The notes: generated by a model from the letters alone, not told the origin. Counted from the first letter of the stretch, positions 27,501-35,795 are shown. The stretch: 37,579 nt of DNA from Luminiphilus sp. (GCA_016778045.1 JADHQG010000012.1:1-37579), one strand, 5' to 3'. Made by a program: numbers and translations.

Positions 27501-27651
27501 GGCTTTTGGAGTGCTCTTTGCAACCGGTGTCACCCTGATCCTCGTCCCCGCCCTGTATTTAATTGCGGAGGACGCCCGGTCACTGCGCCTGAGGTGGTTC
27601 GGCGGATCCGATGACCCTACAGAGCTACCTACTTCTACCAGCTCGCCCTAG
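24511..27651 (+). CDS. RND efflux permease (HAE1/AcrB family)
   Basis: A 1046-residue inner-membrane proton-driven exporter of usual length. The N-terminal helix (NPVAANLLMVVLVIGGLYNIPG), first porter domain (PFPGASPREVEEQI), TM4 with the conserved Asp pair GIVVDDAIIVGES, a second large periplasmic loop and TM7-12 are recognisable. At the TM10 position where AcrB has GLSAKNA this protein has GVVVNDN, so the AcrB proton-relay lysine is absent, as in a number of other RND subgroups. I choose ATG 24511 rather than the GTG three bases earlier. The substrate cannot be inferred. It ends 29 bases before convergent pckA. Confidence 0.94.
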   Translation: MADKPGLLGWFISNPVAANLLMVVLVIGGLYNIPGLDKQFFPTPVIDRVSISMPFPGASPREVEEQICVRIEEAIHDLDGIKEIRSTASEGMGRVVVEALTGYPTQRLTNEIKTRVDAITTFPTDAERPVVTELIYRHLLGIVQLAGDLDEWELKELGETLRDDLARQPWISVVDLVSPRRYEVSINVSEIDLRRHNLAFDDVVRAIQSASLNLPAGAIKGSDGDIRVQTRGQAYYREDFERIVLLTARDGTQIYLGEVATVEDGFEDVDTVSSFDGMPGHGLYAYVTTNPDVVQSSLVINEWVAEQTQNLPEGATLSFWRDAAVPFKGRVETLLKNGIGGLLLVFLVLVLFLRPAVAVWVSIGIAVAFLGGFFLLPYTGVGLNMISLFAFLLVLGIVVDDAIIVGESIHTSQSKGVEGEDAALWGVREVFKPVLFAVISTMVFFAPMMFLPGEWAHAAKGIPVVVLLVLMFSLVECLWILPAHLSRLGPEKPATQPLLKRLEQWRHRCADWLVTFARERYRPFLQWALQHHLLVAGFFLVMLSLSLSLYGGGWLRSAFFPRINSDFVEAKITMPEGGSFSQSELVMQRVLDAAEALKSDWNERPEYQDSPAIGSILGRADENAVEVVVATVSEGVDTEAFALELRADSGALSEAKEIRMDYTIRDPGKPIRLVLASRKVEELEALAADVREALLSYPGVFDVSDSFDSPRDELVLELKPAAETLGITLTDVARQVRQAFYGAEAQRIPRGREDVKVMVRYPESERLAIANLNDMYIRTPGGGEVPFEAVAAYRVESGYQKLERLDRLRTLEVEADVEANGPAPRAIVQSIFRDYLPKWQQQYPDLFVNLDGELQEEIEFREATVRLMTLAMMVIYALMAVAFRSYWQPVLILTAVPFGLMGAIFGHMILGWQVSMFSIMGVTACAGVVVNDNLVLIDRINRLREQGEDVLSALLQAGEDRFRPIILTSLTTFVGLLPIMSETSVQAQFLIPMVTSLAFGVLFATGVTLILVPALYLIAEDARSLRLRWFGGSDDPTELPTSTSSP

Positions 27652-27680
27652 TGCCCCAGCGCTGTTCCGATTGAAGCGGA

Positions 27681-29243
27681 TCAAGTTCGGCGGGGGCCCG
27701 CGGCGAGGATCGCATCGCTGACGTCAAAGTTGGCGATGTTCTCGAGAAACAGGTGCGCTAGTTCCCTCGCCTGTGTCTCATACGCCTCGTCATCGCCCCA
27801 GCCTGCTTTAGGGTCAGCGTACTGTGCGTCGACGCCTGGTATTGTGACGGGGCAATCAAGATTCAGGCTTTCAATGTGCCGAGTCTCAACACCCACCAGA
27901 GCACCTTCCTGAGCCGCTTTAACCACCGCACGCGTGACGGGGATCGGGAATCGTGAACCTGTGCCCCCGGGCGCGCCTGATCCTCCGGTCCAGCCAGTGT
28001 TAATTAAGTAAACCTGGCTGTCGAAATCTTCGATACGCTTCATAAGCAATTCGGCATAGTCACTTGCCGGCCGCGGCATAAACGGTGCGCCAAAGCAGGT
28101 GGAGAAAGTCGGGTTGATGCCCGCAGCGGCGCCCACCTCGGTTGATCCGACGCGCGCCGTGTAGCCAGATAGAAAATGAAATGCTGCGGCTTCCTTTGAC
28201 AGGATCGAGATCGGGGGCAGTACACCGAATACGTCGCAGGTGAGGAAAATCACGCATTTGGGTTCCCCACCGGCGTTACTGGCAGAGCGCTTCTCAACGT
28301 GCTCCAGTGGGTAGCAACACCGGCCGTTCTCAGTGAGCCGGGTGTCGCTGTAATCGGCGTGACCGTTGTCGTCCAGCACCACATTCTCGATGATCGCGCC
28401 ATTGCGGATGGCATCCCAAATAACGGGCTCGTTCTTGCGACTCAAATCTATGGTTTTAGCGTAGCAACCGCCTTCGATATTGAAGACAGAGCCCTTTGAC
28501 CAACCGTGCTCATCGTCACCGATAAGATAGCGCTCGGGATCTGCCGATAGGGTCGTTTTGCCGGTCCCGGACAAGCCGAAGAAAAGCGTCGTGTCACCAT
28601 CCTCACCAATGTTGGCAGAGCAGTGCATCGGCATCACGTCTTTCTCTGGCAGCAGGAAGTTCTGCACCGAGAACATGGCTTTTTTCATCTCTCCCGCGTA
28701 GCGCATGCCGGCAATCAGCACTTTACGCTGCCCAAAGTGAATGATGACAGTGGCGTCCGAGTGCGTGCCATCCCGCTCAGGGTCGCAGACAAAATCCGCC
28801 ACATTCAGAATTTTCCATTCCGGCTTATTGGCGGGGTTGTAGTTTTCCGGCCGGATAAACATATTGCGGCCAAACAGCGACTGCCATGCCGTCGCGGTGG
28901 TCACCTTCACGGGAAGGTAATGGTCGCTGTGCTCGCCCACATGCAGGTGTTGCACCCAGGTTTCCGATTGGCTGGCGTGGGACTTCACACGCTCCCACAG
29001 CGCGTCGAACCGCTCGGCATCAAAAGGCCGATTCACGCCGCCCCAGTCGATTGCGTCTTCACTCGATGGCTCTCTGACCACAAACCGATCCGCAGGGGAG
29101 CGCCCGGTTCGCGCCCCCGTCTCTACCCGCAACGCCCCGGTGTCTGACAACACTCCCTCGCCGCGTGATAGCGCCATATCAATAAGTTCTGAAGAAGATA
29201 AGCCGGTAAAAATATCCGGGGTCGAAAGGGCAGGTTCGCTCAT
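27681..29243 (-). CDS. pckA: Phosphoenolpyruvate carboxykinase (ATP)
   Basis: A 520-residue cytosolic enzyme turning oxaloacetate and ATP into phosphoenolpyruvate, the entry to gluconeogenesis. The ATP site [13 protein letters not shown] lies at about residues 220-232, the metal/substrate residues include the preceding MHCSAN and the [10 protein letters not shown] segment, and [10 protein letters not shown] is near residue 45. Length fits the 520-540 family. The track starts at 29315, but the ATG at 29243 gives the normal N-terminus ([20 protein letters not shown]), with GGAA a few bases upstream. hslO lies upstream on the same strand, as in E. coli and relatives; a palindrome lies in the leader. 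Confidence 0.96.
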   Translation of the reverse strand: MSEPALSTPDIFTGLSSSELIDMALSRGEGVLSDTGALRVETGARTGRSPADRFVVREPSSEDAIDWGGVNRPFDAERFDALWERVKSHASQSETWVQHLHVGEHSDHYLPVKVTTATAWQSLFGRNMFIRPENYNPANKPEWKILNVADFVCDPERDGTHSDATVIIHFGQRKVLIAGMRYAGEMKKAMFSVQNFLLPEKDVMPMHCSANIGEDGDTTLFFGLSGTGKTTLSADPERYLIGDDEHGWSKGSVFNIEGGCYAKTIDLSRKNEPVIWDAIRNGAIIENVVLDDNGHADYSDTRLTENGRCCYPLEHVEKRSASNAGGEPKCVIFLTCDVFGVLPPISILSKEAAAFHFLSGYTARVGSTEVGAAAGINPTFSTCFGAPFMPRPASDYAELLMKRIEDFDSQVYLINTGWTGGSGAPGGTGSRFPIPVTRAVVKAAQEGALVGVETRHIESLNLDCPVTIPGVDAQYADPKAGWGDDEAYETQARELAHLFLENIANFDVSDAILAAGPRRT

Positions 29244-29269
29244 GTTGGTTTCCGTGCTGAGTACTGTAT

Positions 29270-29285
29270 TGCTTGCTAACAAGCA
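29270..29285. promoter_or_regulatory. 16-bp palindrome in the pckA leader
   Basis: TGCTTG-CTAA-CAAGCA, a perfect 6-bp dyad with a four-base centre, lies 27-42 bases upstream of the chosen pckA start. On the plus strand it is followed by TTTTTT, so it also looks like a small terminator, but no plus-strand gene leads into it. I regard an operator or leader hairpin for pckA as more likely. Confidence 0.45.
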
Positions 29286-29324
29286 TTTTTTCTCATTGCG
29301 ATGCGTCTCTGGCATCTTCTTTAA

Positions 29325-30188
29325 TTAATGCAACGTTCTCGCTGCACTTTGCGGTGTTAACACTTCCCGGCCAAACCGGTAAGTCGTGCCACACAACTCA
29401 CATGTCGTCGTGATGTCGCCTTGTTCGGCGAGTATCTCCTCTCGCTCTGACTCGGGGAGCAGGGCGATCGCGTCGGCGCTTCGTTCACGACTACACCGAC
29501 ATTTAAACAAAATGGAGGCCGGTGGGTATACCGTTACGGTTTCGTCTCTATAGAGCTTGAATAACAGCTCTTCAGAGGTTAGTCCCAACAGTTCTTGAGA
29601 GCGCACTGTCTCGGTCAACAGGCAAAGTGTATTCCACTGCTCTTTGCGCGCCTCACCCTCTGCCATTTGCTCGGGCAACTGCTGCAACATCAGACCGGCA
29701 CTCTGTGTGCCATCAGATGCCAACCAAAAACGGGTTCCCAGCTGCTCGCTCTGAGCAAAATAGCGCTCCAGCGACTCCGCTAGCGAGGCCTGCTCCAGGG
29801 CGATAATGCCCTGATAGCGCTGCCCTGCCTCTCGCTCGACGGTGAGGACCAATTGTCCACCGGTCAACAGTGTGATGGGGTCAGCCGTTTCGGCTGCCAG
29901 GTCGCCCTGTGCAATGCCGCGAATGTGGCGATCGCTGGAGCACTCGACCATCACGAGCGATACGTCCCGATCACTGCGCGCTTGTAAGATGATGCGTCCC
30001 TCGTACTTGAGATTGTTGCTGATCAGCACCGCGGCCGCGGCAAACTCACCGAGCAGGGATTTGAGTGCGTGACTGTAGGTCTGATTGGCCAGCATATCGC
30101 CCAGCGCGCCTGTGATGTGAACCGCCTCCCCGCGCACATCCGCTTCGTCAAACAGGAAGCGTTGACTGCTGTCAGTGAGTGGGCTCAT
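29325..30188 (-). CDS. hslO: Redox-regulated chaperone Hsp33
   Basis: A 287-residue cytoplasmic holdase activated by oxidation. The N-terminal domain opens QRFLFDEADVRGEAVHI and includes the GQLVLTVE strand; the C-terminal zinc switch has the four cysteines as CRCS near residue 230 and CELC near residue 263. Disulfide formation there releases zinc and exposes the client-binding surface. The length is normal (about 290). It lies just upstream of pckA on the same strand. No clear ribosome-binding site precedes the ATG at 30188. Confidence 0.96.
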   Translation of the reverse strand: MSPLTDSSQRFLFDEADVRGEAVHITGALGDMLANQTYSHALKSLLGEFAAAAVLISNNLKYEGRIILQARSDRDVSLVMVECSSDRHIRGIAQGDLAAETADPITLLTGGQLVLTVEREAGQRYQGIIALEQASLAESLERYFAQSEQLGTRFWLASDGTQSAGLMLQQLPEQMAEGEARKEQWNTLCLLTETVRSQELLGLTSEELLFKLYRDETVTVYPPASILFKCRCSRERSADAIALLPESEREEILAEQGDITTTCELCGTTYRFGREVLTPQSAARTLH

Positions 30189-30260
30189 GGTGTGGCGATA
30201 TCAGAAGTTGCGGGCGTGTAGGATAGCGGGATTGCCTCGCCACCCCAATTGGATTCTTGA

Positions 30261-30560
30261 ATGTCTGCTATTCGTCTTGACCGGCCTCATCAGCTCGATA
30301 AGCCCAGCCGTCTCAGTGCCCTAGAGCAGCTTTGCTTACACTTGCGTGACACCTTGGGGGCAGAGGTTAGTCGCTCCGACTGCACGCTGAGCTTTGAAGG
30401 CAAGGGATTTTTCGGTGAGGTGACGATAGGTCCCAACAGCATCGAGGGGGAGGTGAGGCTGGGGCTACTGATGCGCCCTCTTAAAGGGGCGATCAAACGA
30501 GAGATCGAAGCAGGACTGGCACAATACCTGGACGGTGCCAGCCTGGGTGAAGATCTTTAG
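30261..30560 (+). CDS. Small protein resembling the PHA granule-associated family (PF09650-like)
   Basis: A 99-residue soluble protein. Its pattern, an opening arginine/histidine strand (IRLDRPHQL), a helix ([16 protein letters not shown]), a beta strand with [17 protein letters not shown], and a final stretch [24 protein letters not shown], resembles the short polyhydroxyalkanoic acid system family found near PHA genes. The match is by eye and moderate. It diverges from hslO and its stop overlaps that of convergent rpsT by four bases. If the family call is right, it is a second PHA-related gene in this window, about 9 kb from the phasin. Confidence 0.62.
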   Translation: MSAIRLDRPHQLDKPSRLSALEQLCLHLRDTLGAEVSRSDCTLSFEGKGFFGEVTIGPNSIEGEVRLGLLMRPLKGAIKREIEAGLAQYLDGASLGEDL

Positions 30561-30823
30561 CTGGCGAGCGCCTTGACGCGCGCGTTGAGGCGGCTTTTAT
30601 GTCGCGCGGCCTTGTTCTTCTTGATGATGCCGCGGTTCGCCATACGATCGATGACCGGCACCGCCGAATCATAGGCCGCTCGGGCGCTGTCAGCGTTGCC
30701 AGTCTCAGCCGCCGCAATGACCTGCTTGATTTTGGTGCGAACCAAAGAGCGCAGACTCGCATTGTGCGCTCGACGCTTGTCGTTCTGGCGCGCGCGCTTT
30801 CGTGCTTGAGGTGAGTTAGCCAA
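30557..30823 (-). CDS. rpsT: 30S ribosomal protein S20
   Basis: An 88-residue basic protein, the normal size for S20, which binds 16S rRNA early in 30S assembly. The opening [20 protein letters not shown] and the C-terminal [19 protein letters not shown] are the family pattern. The start codon is TTG (revcomp of CAA at 30821-30823), preceded by GGAG at six bases; E. coli rpsT also uses UUG, where the weak start contributes to autogenous control. A good sigma-70 promoter lies 40-70 bases upstream. Confidence 0.97.
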   Translation of the reverse strand: MANSPQARKRARQNDKRRAHNASLRSLVRTKIKQVIAAAETGNADSARAAYDSAVPVIDRMANRGIIKKNKAARHKSRLNARVKALAS

Positions 30824-30864
30824 AGCTGTACTCCATACAATTTGAGATCAGAAAAAGGTCGCGA

Positions 30865-30893
30865 ATCATCCGGGATACGTTGATTCATGTCAA
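30865..30893 (-). promoter_or_regulatory. Candidate sigma-70 promoter for rpsT
   Basis: On the minus strand a perfect -35 TTGACA (30893-30888) is followed after exactly 17 bases by GATGAT (30870-30865), four of six matches to the -10 consensus. It gives a short leader before the TTG start of rpsT. Confidence 0.6.
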
Positions 30894-30955
30894 CCACGAC
30901 CCGGCAGTTACCGAGGCTTTTCGGGGGTTTTACCTGTTTCGGGGGTTGTGCCCCA

Positions 30956-31180
30956 TTAATAACCCAGCCAGATCAAAATCCAGCCCAACAAGGCGCAACC
31001 CAGAGAGGCCCCCGCTTTGTCGAGGCGAAATAACGCGTATCCATAGCCAACGGGCGGCAATAACAAAGCAAACATGCCCCAGGCATACTCCTCGCGCCAT
31101 GCGGTAATCAGCAGCAAGATCCAGCTAATCAGCAAAGAGGCTGCGCCGAGGGTAATTAAAAATGAACTTGAAGCTTCCAT
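30956..31180 (-). CDS. Small membrane protein, unknown function
   Basis: A 74-residue protein with two or three hydrophobic segments: residues about 6-24 (FLITLGAASLLISWILLLIT), a middle stretch at 29-46 (AWGMFALLLPPVGYGYALF) and the C-terminal LGCALLGWILIWLGY. I do not recognise the family. The track starts at 31279, but that extension runs through the promoter of the divergent acyltransferase; the ATG at 31180 gives a compact membrane protein with AGAGA upstream. It precedes rpsT on the same strand but rpsT has its own promoter. Coding status is likely rather than certain. Confidence 0.6.
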   Translation of the reverse strand: MEASSSFLITLGAASLLISWILLLITAWREEYAWGMFALLLPPVGYGYALFRLDKAGASLGCALLGWILIWLGY

Positions 31181-31277
31181 TTGCGGTCTCTGAAAGGTAG
31201 GTTGCGCGGCGGTGGGCAGGGTACCAGAAACCCTATAGCAACGGCACAATGCAGGCGTGACCGAGTGCGGGAGCAAC

Positions 31278-32438
31278 ATGACAGATTCTCAATCGCCGGA
31301 ATCCGGTGATCCTTTCGCAGAAATACGGCCCTATTCCAATAGCGATGCACCGACGGTACTAGCCCGACTGGTGCGCGATGCCGAACTGGCCGACATCATT
31401 GCGCTGTGGCGATTGCCATGGCTCACCAATGCGTGGCCCGCCCTATCGAGACAGCTGGGCAAGTTGTGGCTTTTTTTAGCGGCGCGACGACTGCAGACGG
31501 TTGAGGATCTGCAAAACCTGATAGCGCCTAACCTATCGAAGATGATCAAAAAGACCTCTCAGTTTTCGGTCAGCGGTATCGAGCAACTGGACCTGAAGCA
31601 TGCAAGGCTCTACCTCAGTAATCACCGTGACATCGTCATGGATCCCGCTTACGCCAATTACGCGCTTCATCGCGCAGGCGCGAGAACACTCGCGATTGCG
31701 ATCGGCGATAACCTGCTTTCGAAACCCTGGGTCGCCGATCTAATGCGGCTGAACAAGAGCTTTATCGTGAAGAGGAATGTCAGCGGCCCCCGCGCTTTGC
31801 TGGCTGCGACCAAGATTTTGTCACAGTTTATAAGGGATTCGATCAGCCAGGATCGGGACCCGATCTGGATTGCGCACAGAGAGGGGCGAGCGAAGGACGG
31901 TCGCGATCTGACCGAACCTGCTGTTGTCAAAATGCTGACACTGTCACGGGAACGGGGCGAGCCACCCGATCAGGTCCTGTCAGGATTGCGTATTGTGCCG
32001 CTGACAATCGCTTACGAGCTTGATCCGTGTGACGCATTAAAGGCCGCGGAACTGGCCGCGGGTGGTGCCTATGTGAAGTCAGAGTTTGAAGATGTCGCCT
32101 CGATTGCCAGAGGCATTACCGGAGAAAAAGGCTGCGTGCATCTGCGATTCGGTGACCCCTTGTCACCCGGACTCGAGGTTGAGGCTGTGGTTGCCGAGCT
32201 CGATCGACAGATGGCCGCGCATTACCGTTTGTATCAGACCAATCGGTGGGCGTGGGAGTGGCTTCACGGACAATCGGCGCCAGAGACAGTTTCGTTTGAT
32301 CAGGGTTCGATCGAAGAGGCCGCTTTCCGCGCTCGTTACGAGTGTGTGCCGGCCGAGCATCGCAATTGGTTCCTAGCCATGTATGCCAACCCCGTAGATC
32401 GCCGTTTAGAACTCGACGCTGCGGGTCGCGGTGCATGA
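31278..32438 (+). CDS. PlsC-type glycerol-phosphate acyltransferase family protein
   Basis: A 386-residue acyltransferase. The catalytic motif NHRDIVMDP (a variant of NHxxxxD) lies at about residue 115, followed by a SFIVKRNVSGPRA segment, the second-block IAHREGRAKDGRD (where a glycerol-phosphate-binding EGTRS-like motif would sit) and RIVPLTIAYELDPCDALK. No clear membrane span is seen, so it may be a peripheral or cytoplasmic enzyme of phospholipid synthesis or remodelling. The ATG at 31278 has GGGAG four bases upstream and is preferred to the GTG at 31257. The dinG start lies one base after its stop. Confidence 0.84.
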   Translation: MTDSQSPESGDPFAEIRPYSNSDAPTVLARLVRDAELADIIALWRLPWLTNAWPALSRQLGKLWLFLAARRLQTVEDLQNLIAPNLSKMIKKTSQFSVSGIEQLDLKHARLYLSNHRDIVMDPAYANYALHRAGARTLAIAIGDNLLSKPWVADLMRLNKSFIVKRNVSGPRALLAATKILSQFIRDSISQDRDPIWIAHREGRAKDGRDLTEPAVVKMLTLSRERGEPPDQVLSGLRIVPLTIAYELDPCDALKAAELAAGGAYVKSEFEDVASIARGITGEKGCVHLRFGDPLSPGLEVEAVVAELDRQMAAHYRLYQTNRWAWEWLHGQSAPETVSFDQGSIEEAAFRARYECVPAEHRNWFLAMYANPVDRRLELDAAGRGA

Positions 32439-32439
32439 C

Positions 32440-34545
32440 ATGATTGACGCGGCGTTACAGGACGAGATCCGGACCGCCTACCAACAGCTTACTGATTCAC
32501 TGAACTTGGTCCCACGTTGGGGGCAGCGGCAAATGATTGCCGAGGTGGCGAACGCCCTCGCCGATGCCGAGGCGGAGACACCCATCGCGGTAGTGGAGGC
32601 AGGCACGGGCACGGGAAAAACCATCGCCTATCTGGTTGCTGCACTCCCGGTTGCGCGAGCGAGAGGAAAAAAATTGGTAGTGGCGTCGGCGACTGTGGCG
32701 CTGCAGGAGCAGTTACTCCTGCGGGATCTACCAGACGTATCGGCGAACAGCGGTTTGGCATTCAACGCTGTGCTGGCGAAAGGCCGCGGTCGCTATATTT
32801 GTTTGCTCAAACTGGACCATCAGCTGTCAGAGCAGGGGGCCGATCCCTTGATCCCGCTCTACCCGGATGAGTTTTCGGCTGCGGACGACGTGGTGGCGGC
32901 CCCCATCTTGGAAGACATGATTCAGGCTTTGGCTGACGGAGCATGGGATGGCGACTTGGATGCTTGGCCTGAGCAGTTGTCACCGGGCGTGCGACGCCTG
33001 ATCACGACTGACCAAAGTCAGTGCACGGGTCGACGTTGTCCCCATGTAGGCCAGTGCGCTTTTTTTCGCGCTCGTGAAGGTCTCGAAGAGGCGGACGTCA
33101 TTGTCACGAACCATGACCTGGTGCTGTCCGATTTAAGACTGGGCGGGGGTGTCATTCTACCCGCGCCCGAAGACAGCCTGTACGTTTTTGATGAAGGCCA
33201 TCAGCTTCCCGCCAAATGCCTCAATCATTTTGCACTGCGCTTTCACTCGGGCGGAACACTGCAGGGTTTGCGTGACAGCGAGCGTTGGCTCGCGGCGGCC
33301 GGGCCGGGTTGGGTGAATCGCGGTGTGGATGAGCGACTGGTACCGGCTGTGCTGTCGCTGTTGGCAGATCTGACGCAGCGCGTCGAGGACGTAACGGAAG
33401 TGCTCTGGCATCTGCTACCCGAGCCTGAATTCGAGCGAGTAGAGCATCGTTTTCCCCACGGGCGGATACCCCAAAACCTCTCTGAGCAAGCCACAGGTCT
33501 GGTCGCACAATGGGATCAGTTGTACCGCGATGCGACGCGCTTGGAAGCCACCCTGGAGAACAGTGGCTCATCTGCCGTTTCGACGGCAAATGGTTCAGTA
33601 GAGGCCGCGACAGATCCGGATCTGGATCTCGCCAATGCTCAGGGTTTGGTAGCCCGTGCTGAACAGCAACTGGCAGTTTGGCGCGCTTTTGCGGATGCGC
33701 CGGGAGAGAACGATCCTGGGGATGGGTGGGCGCGTTGGTGCCTGCATCGCGGTAACGAACAGTCTGTGGAATGTCAGGCCAGCCCAATCTTACCGGGGGA
33801 CCTGCTCCACGATGCGCTGTGGCAGCGTGCAGCCGGCGCGGTGATTACCTCCGCGACCTTATCAGCACTCGGCACCTTCGAGCGGTTTCGGGAACGATCT
33901 GGTGTGCCGGTGACTGCCCGATGGAAGCAGGTAGCCAGTCCATTCGACACCTCTCGCGCGACGTTTTGTGTGCCGGCGATGTCGTCGGATCCCGGAAATC
34001 AGGAAGCTCATACCCGAGAGCTGATTGAGAAACTGCCTGACTTGATCCGCGATGACTTGGGTGTACTGATCCTGTTCACCTCCCGGAGACAGATGGAGTC
34101 AGTGATCGAGGGGATAGACGGGGCGCTCGAGCATCACCTTTTGGTTCAGGATCGAATGAGTAAAAATGCGCTGATTACGGAGCACCGAGCTCACATCGAT
34201 CGCGGAGAGCCCTCGGCGATTTTTGGGCTGGCGAGCTTTTTCGAGGGTATCGATTTGCCCGGCGAGTACTGCCGGCACGTATTGATAGCCAAGTTGCCCT
34301 TTGCAGTGCCCGATGACCCAATTGCTGCCGCTCACTCTGAGCTGTTGGAGGCGCAGGGTCGCGATCCGTTTATGGAGATCAGTGTGCCGGATGCGGCACA
34401 GAAGCTGGTTCAGGCGAGTGGCCGTTTATTGCGCACTGAGGAGGATGAGGGTCGCATCACCTTGCTGGATACCCGATTGCTCAGCCGCCGATATGGACGA
34501 GCTATATTGGAGACGCTACCCGCCTTTACGTTGGAGCTGGGTTGA
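32440..34545 (+). CDS. dinG: ATP-dependent DNA helicase DinG
   Basis: A 701-residue iron-sulfur superfamily 2 helicase of the XPD/DinG type, close to E. coli DinG (716), which unwinds D-loops, R-loops and forks. Walker A GTGTGKT is at about residues 56-62, motif Ia is VVASATVALQEQLL, the cluster cysteines include one in YICLLKL and three in QCTGRRCPHVGQC, and the DEAH-box is DEGH (VFDEGHQLPAK). Motif VI is VQASGRLLRTEEDEGR. The ATG at 32440 aligns with the E. coli start (MIDAALQDEIRTAYQQL) and is preferred to GTG 32431. It is coupled to the acyltransferase gene. No LexA box is evident. Confidence 0.94.
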   Translation: MIDAALQDEIRTAYQQLTDSLNLVPRWGQRQMIAEVANALADAEAETPIAVVEAGTGTGKTIAYLVAALPVARARGKKLVVASATVALQEQLLLRDLPDVSANSGLAFNAVLAKGRGRYICLLKLDHQLSEQGADPLIPLYPDEFSAADDVVAAPILEDMIQALADGAWDGDLDAWPEQLSPGVRRLITTDQSQCTGRRCPHVGQCAFFRAREGLEEADVIVTNHDLVLSDLRLGGGVILPAPEDSLYVFDEGHQLPAKCLNHFALRFHSGGTLQGLRDSERWLAAAGPGWVNRGVDERLVPAVLSLLADLTQRVEDVTEVLWHLLPEPEFERVEHRFPHGRIPQNLSEQATGLVAQWDQLYRDATRLEATLENSGSSAVSTANGSVEAATDPDLDLANAQGLVARAEQQLAVWRAFADAPGENDPGDGWARWCLHRGNEQSVECQASPILPGDLLHDALWQRAAGAVITSATLSALGTFERFRERSGVPVTARWKQVASPFDTSRATFCVPAMSSDPGNQEAHTRELIEKLPDLIRDDLGVLILFTSRRQMESVIEGIDGALEHHLLVQDRMSKNALITEHRAHIDRGEPSAIFGLASFFEGIDLPGEYCRHVLIAKLPFAVPDDPIAAAHSELLEAQGRDPFMEISVPDAAQKLVQASGRLLRTEEDEGRITLLDTRLLSRRYGRAILETLPAFTLELG

Positions 34546-34634
34546 GCCAGCGCAAGGATGTCAGCGGGTAGTGCCTGAGAGTGTCAGCCGATCCGCATCG
34601 CAGACAGGGGAAGGAAGTTGTCGACGGAATTGAT

Positions 34635-34970
34635 ATGGAACTGACCGGAGCACGCAATGCCATCGCCGCTCAGCTGATTGATCTTGAAGCTGAGCTACGG
34701 CAACTGGACTTATGGTCTGATACGCCTCCCGCCGCTGAGGCGCTTGTCTCTGAGCAGCCTTTTGCATTGGATACTTTGGAAATCGAAGAGTGGCTACAGT
34801 TCATCTTCCTGCCCACGATCTACGATGTTCTGGAGGACAGTTCGGCCTTGCCCGCACAATGTGCCATCGCGCCGATGGCAGAGGAGGTCTTGGGTAGGCG
34901 CGCGCTGCCTATTGACGCCCTTGTGACTACCCTGAAGTCGCTCGATACACTCATCACTGAGACGGAGTAG
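34635..34970 (+). CDS. yqcC: YqcC family protein (DUF446)
   Basis: A 111-residue helical protein matching YqcC (about 109 residues). Characteristic segments are LIDLEAELRQLDLWSDTPPAAEAL, the central SEQPFALDTLEIEEWLQFIFLP and CAIAPMAEE. Its function is not known. The track begins at 34581, but the ATG at 34635 (MELTGARNAIAAQL) gives the family length and has a CGGAA ribosome-binding site. It follows dinG by about 90 bases on the same strand. Confidence 0.9.
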   Translation: MELTGARNAIAAQLIDLEAELRQLDLWSDTPPAAEALVSEQPFALDTLEIEEWLQFIFLPTIYDVLEDSSALPAQCAIAPMAEEVLGRRALPIDALVTTLKSLDTLITETE

Positions 34971-34981
34971 TAGTCAGAAAC

Positions 34982-35006
34982 AAAAACCCCGGCCGAAGCC
35001 GGGGTT
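34982..35006 (-). terminator. Intrinsic terminator of the short-chain dehydrogenase gene
   Basis: On the minus strand CCCCGGC-TTCG-GCCGGGG, a 7-bp stem with a stable UUCG-type tetraloop, is followed immediately by TTTTT. It ends about 30 bases past the dehydrogenase stop; the plus strand lacks a T-run, so yqcC is not clearly terminated by it. Confidence 0.9.
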
Positions 35007-35033
35007 GAAGGAGCTCAGTGCGTCGCTAGCCGT

Positions 35034-35795
35034 TTAGAATTGGACTCGCTTCGTGAAGCCGCCGTCGACCACAACATTCGCGCCCGTTGTAAATGCGGAC
35101 CGCGGGCTGGCCAGGAAGGCCACCGTGTCAGCAATTTCGTAATTGTTGCCCATCCTGCCCATCGGAATGCTGGCGACCGTCGCGTCGTAAAAGTCGGTCA
35201 TGTGAGTCTTGATTTGCTCCCACGCGCCACCCTCGAAGAAGATGGGTCCGGGGCTGACGGCATTGACTCGAATGCCTGAAGCGGCCAGCGCTTGTGACAA
35301 GTTGCTGGAGTAGTTCAGCAGTCCTGCCTTGATCGCGCCATATGGGCTGGGTCCCGCGAAGGCCTCTACCGCTGCAGTGGTGGAGATAATCACAATAGCG
35401 CCCGAGCCTGACTTAGACAGGTGCGGTGTGGTCAGTTCGACGCCCCGCCAGGTTGCCAGCATGTCTGCCTCAAAGTTGGCCCGCCATCCAGCCTCGGAGC
35501 TGTCCGCACCGCCGGCAGAGACGTTGGGTACAAAAATATCAATGCCGCCCAGCGTGTCGGCGCATTGGTTTACCCAAGACTCCAGAGACGCGGCATCGGT
35601 CACGTCTACGACACTGCCGTAGGCTTTGACGCCTTTGGCTGTTAAAGCGGCTACGGTCTCTTCGACTTCACCCTCATTACGGGCGCAAACGCCAATATGA
35701 CATCCCTCATCTGCCAGCGTTTCGGCGATGGCACGTCCTATGCCCTTGGTTGAACCCGTTATCAGAGCCACTTTATCTTTAAGTTGTAGATCCAT
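35034..35795 (-). CDS. Short-chain dehydrogenase/reductase (classical SDR)
   Basis: A 253-residue NAD(P)-dependent oxidoreductase. The cofactor glycine motif TGSTKGIGRAIAE is at residues 14-26, the NVSAGG strand at about 90, the catalytic serine in VIISTTAA and the YxxxK pair in SPYGAIKAGLL at about residues 151-161, and the C-terminus VVVDGGFTKRVQF is typical. AAGGAG seven bases before the ATG marks the start. The substrate is unknown; its neighbours are two acyl-CoA dehydrogenases, suggesting beta-oxidation of an unusual acyl-CoA, possibly steroid-like, as the family allows. Confidence 0.93.
   Translation of the reverse strand: MDLQLKDKVALITGSTKGIGRAIAETLADEGCHIGVCARNEGEVEETVAALTAKGVKAYGSVVDVTDAASLESWVNQCADTLGGIDIFVPNVSAGGADSSEAGWRANFEADMLATWRGVELTTPHLSKSGSGAIVIISTTAAVEAFAGPSPYGAIKAGLLNYSSNLSQALAASGIRVNAVSPGPIFFEGGAWEQIKTHMTDFYDATVASIPMGRMGNNYEIADTVAFLASPRSAFTTGANVVVDGGFTKRVQF

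Noticed and set aside
33221-33787. 188-residue minus-strand ORF inside dinG
   Set aside because: Low-complexity shadow frame opposite a clear helicase.
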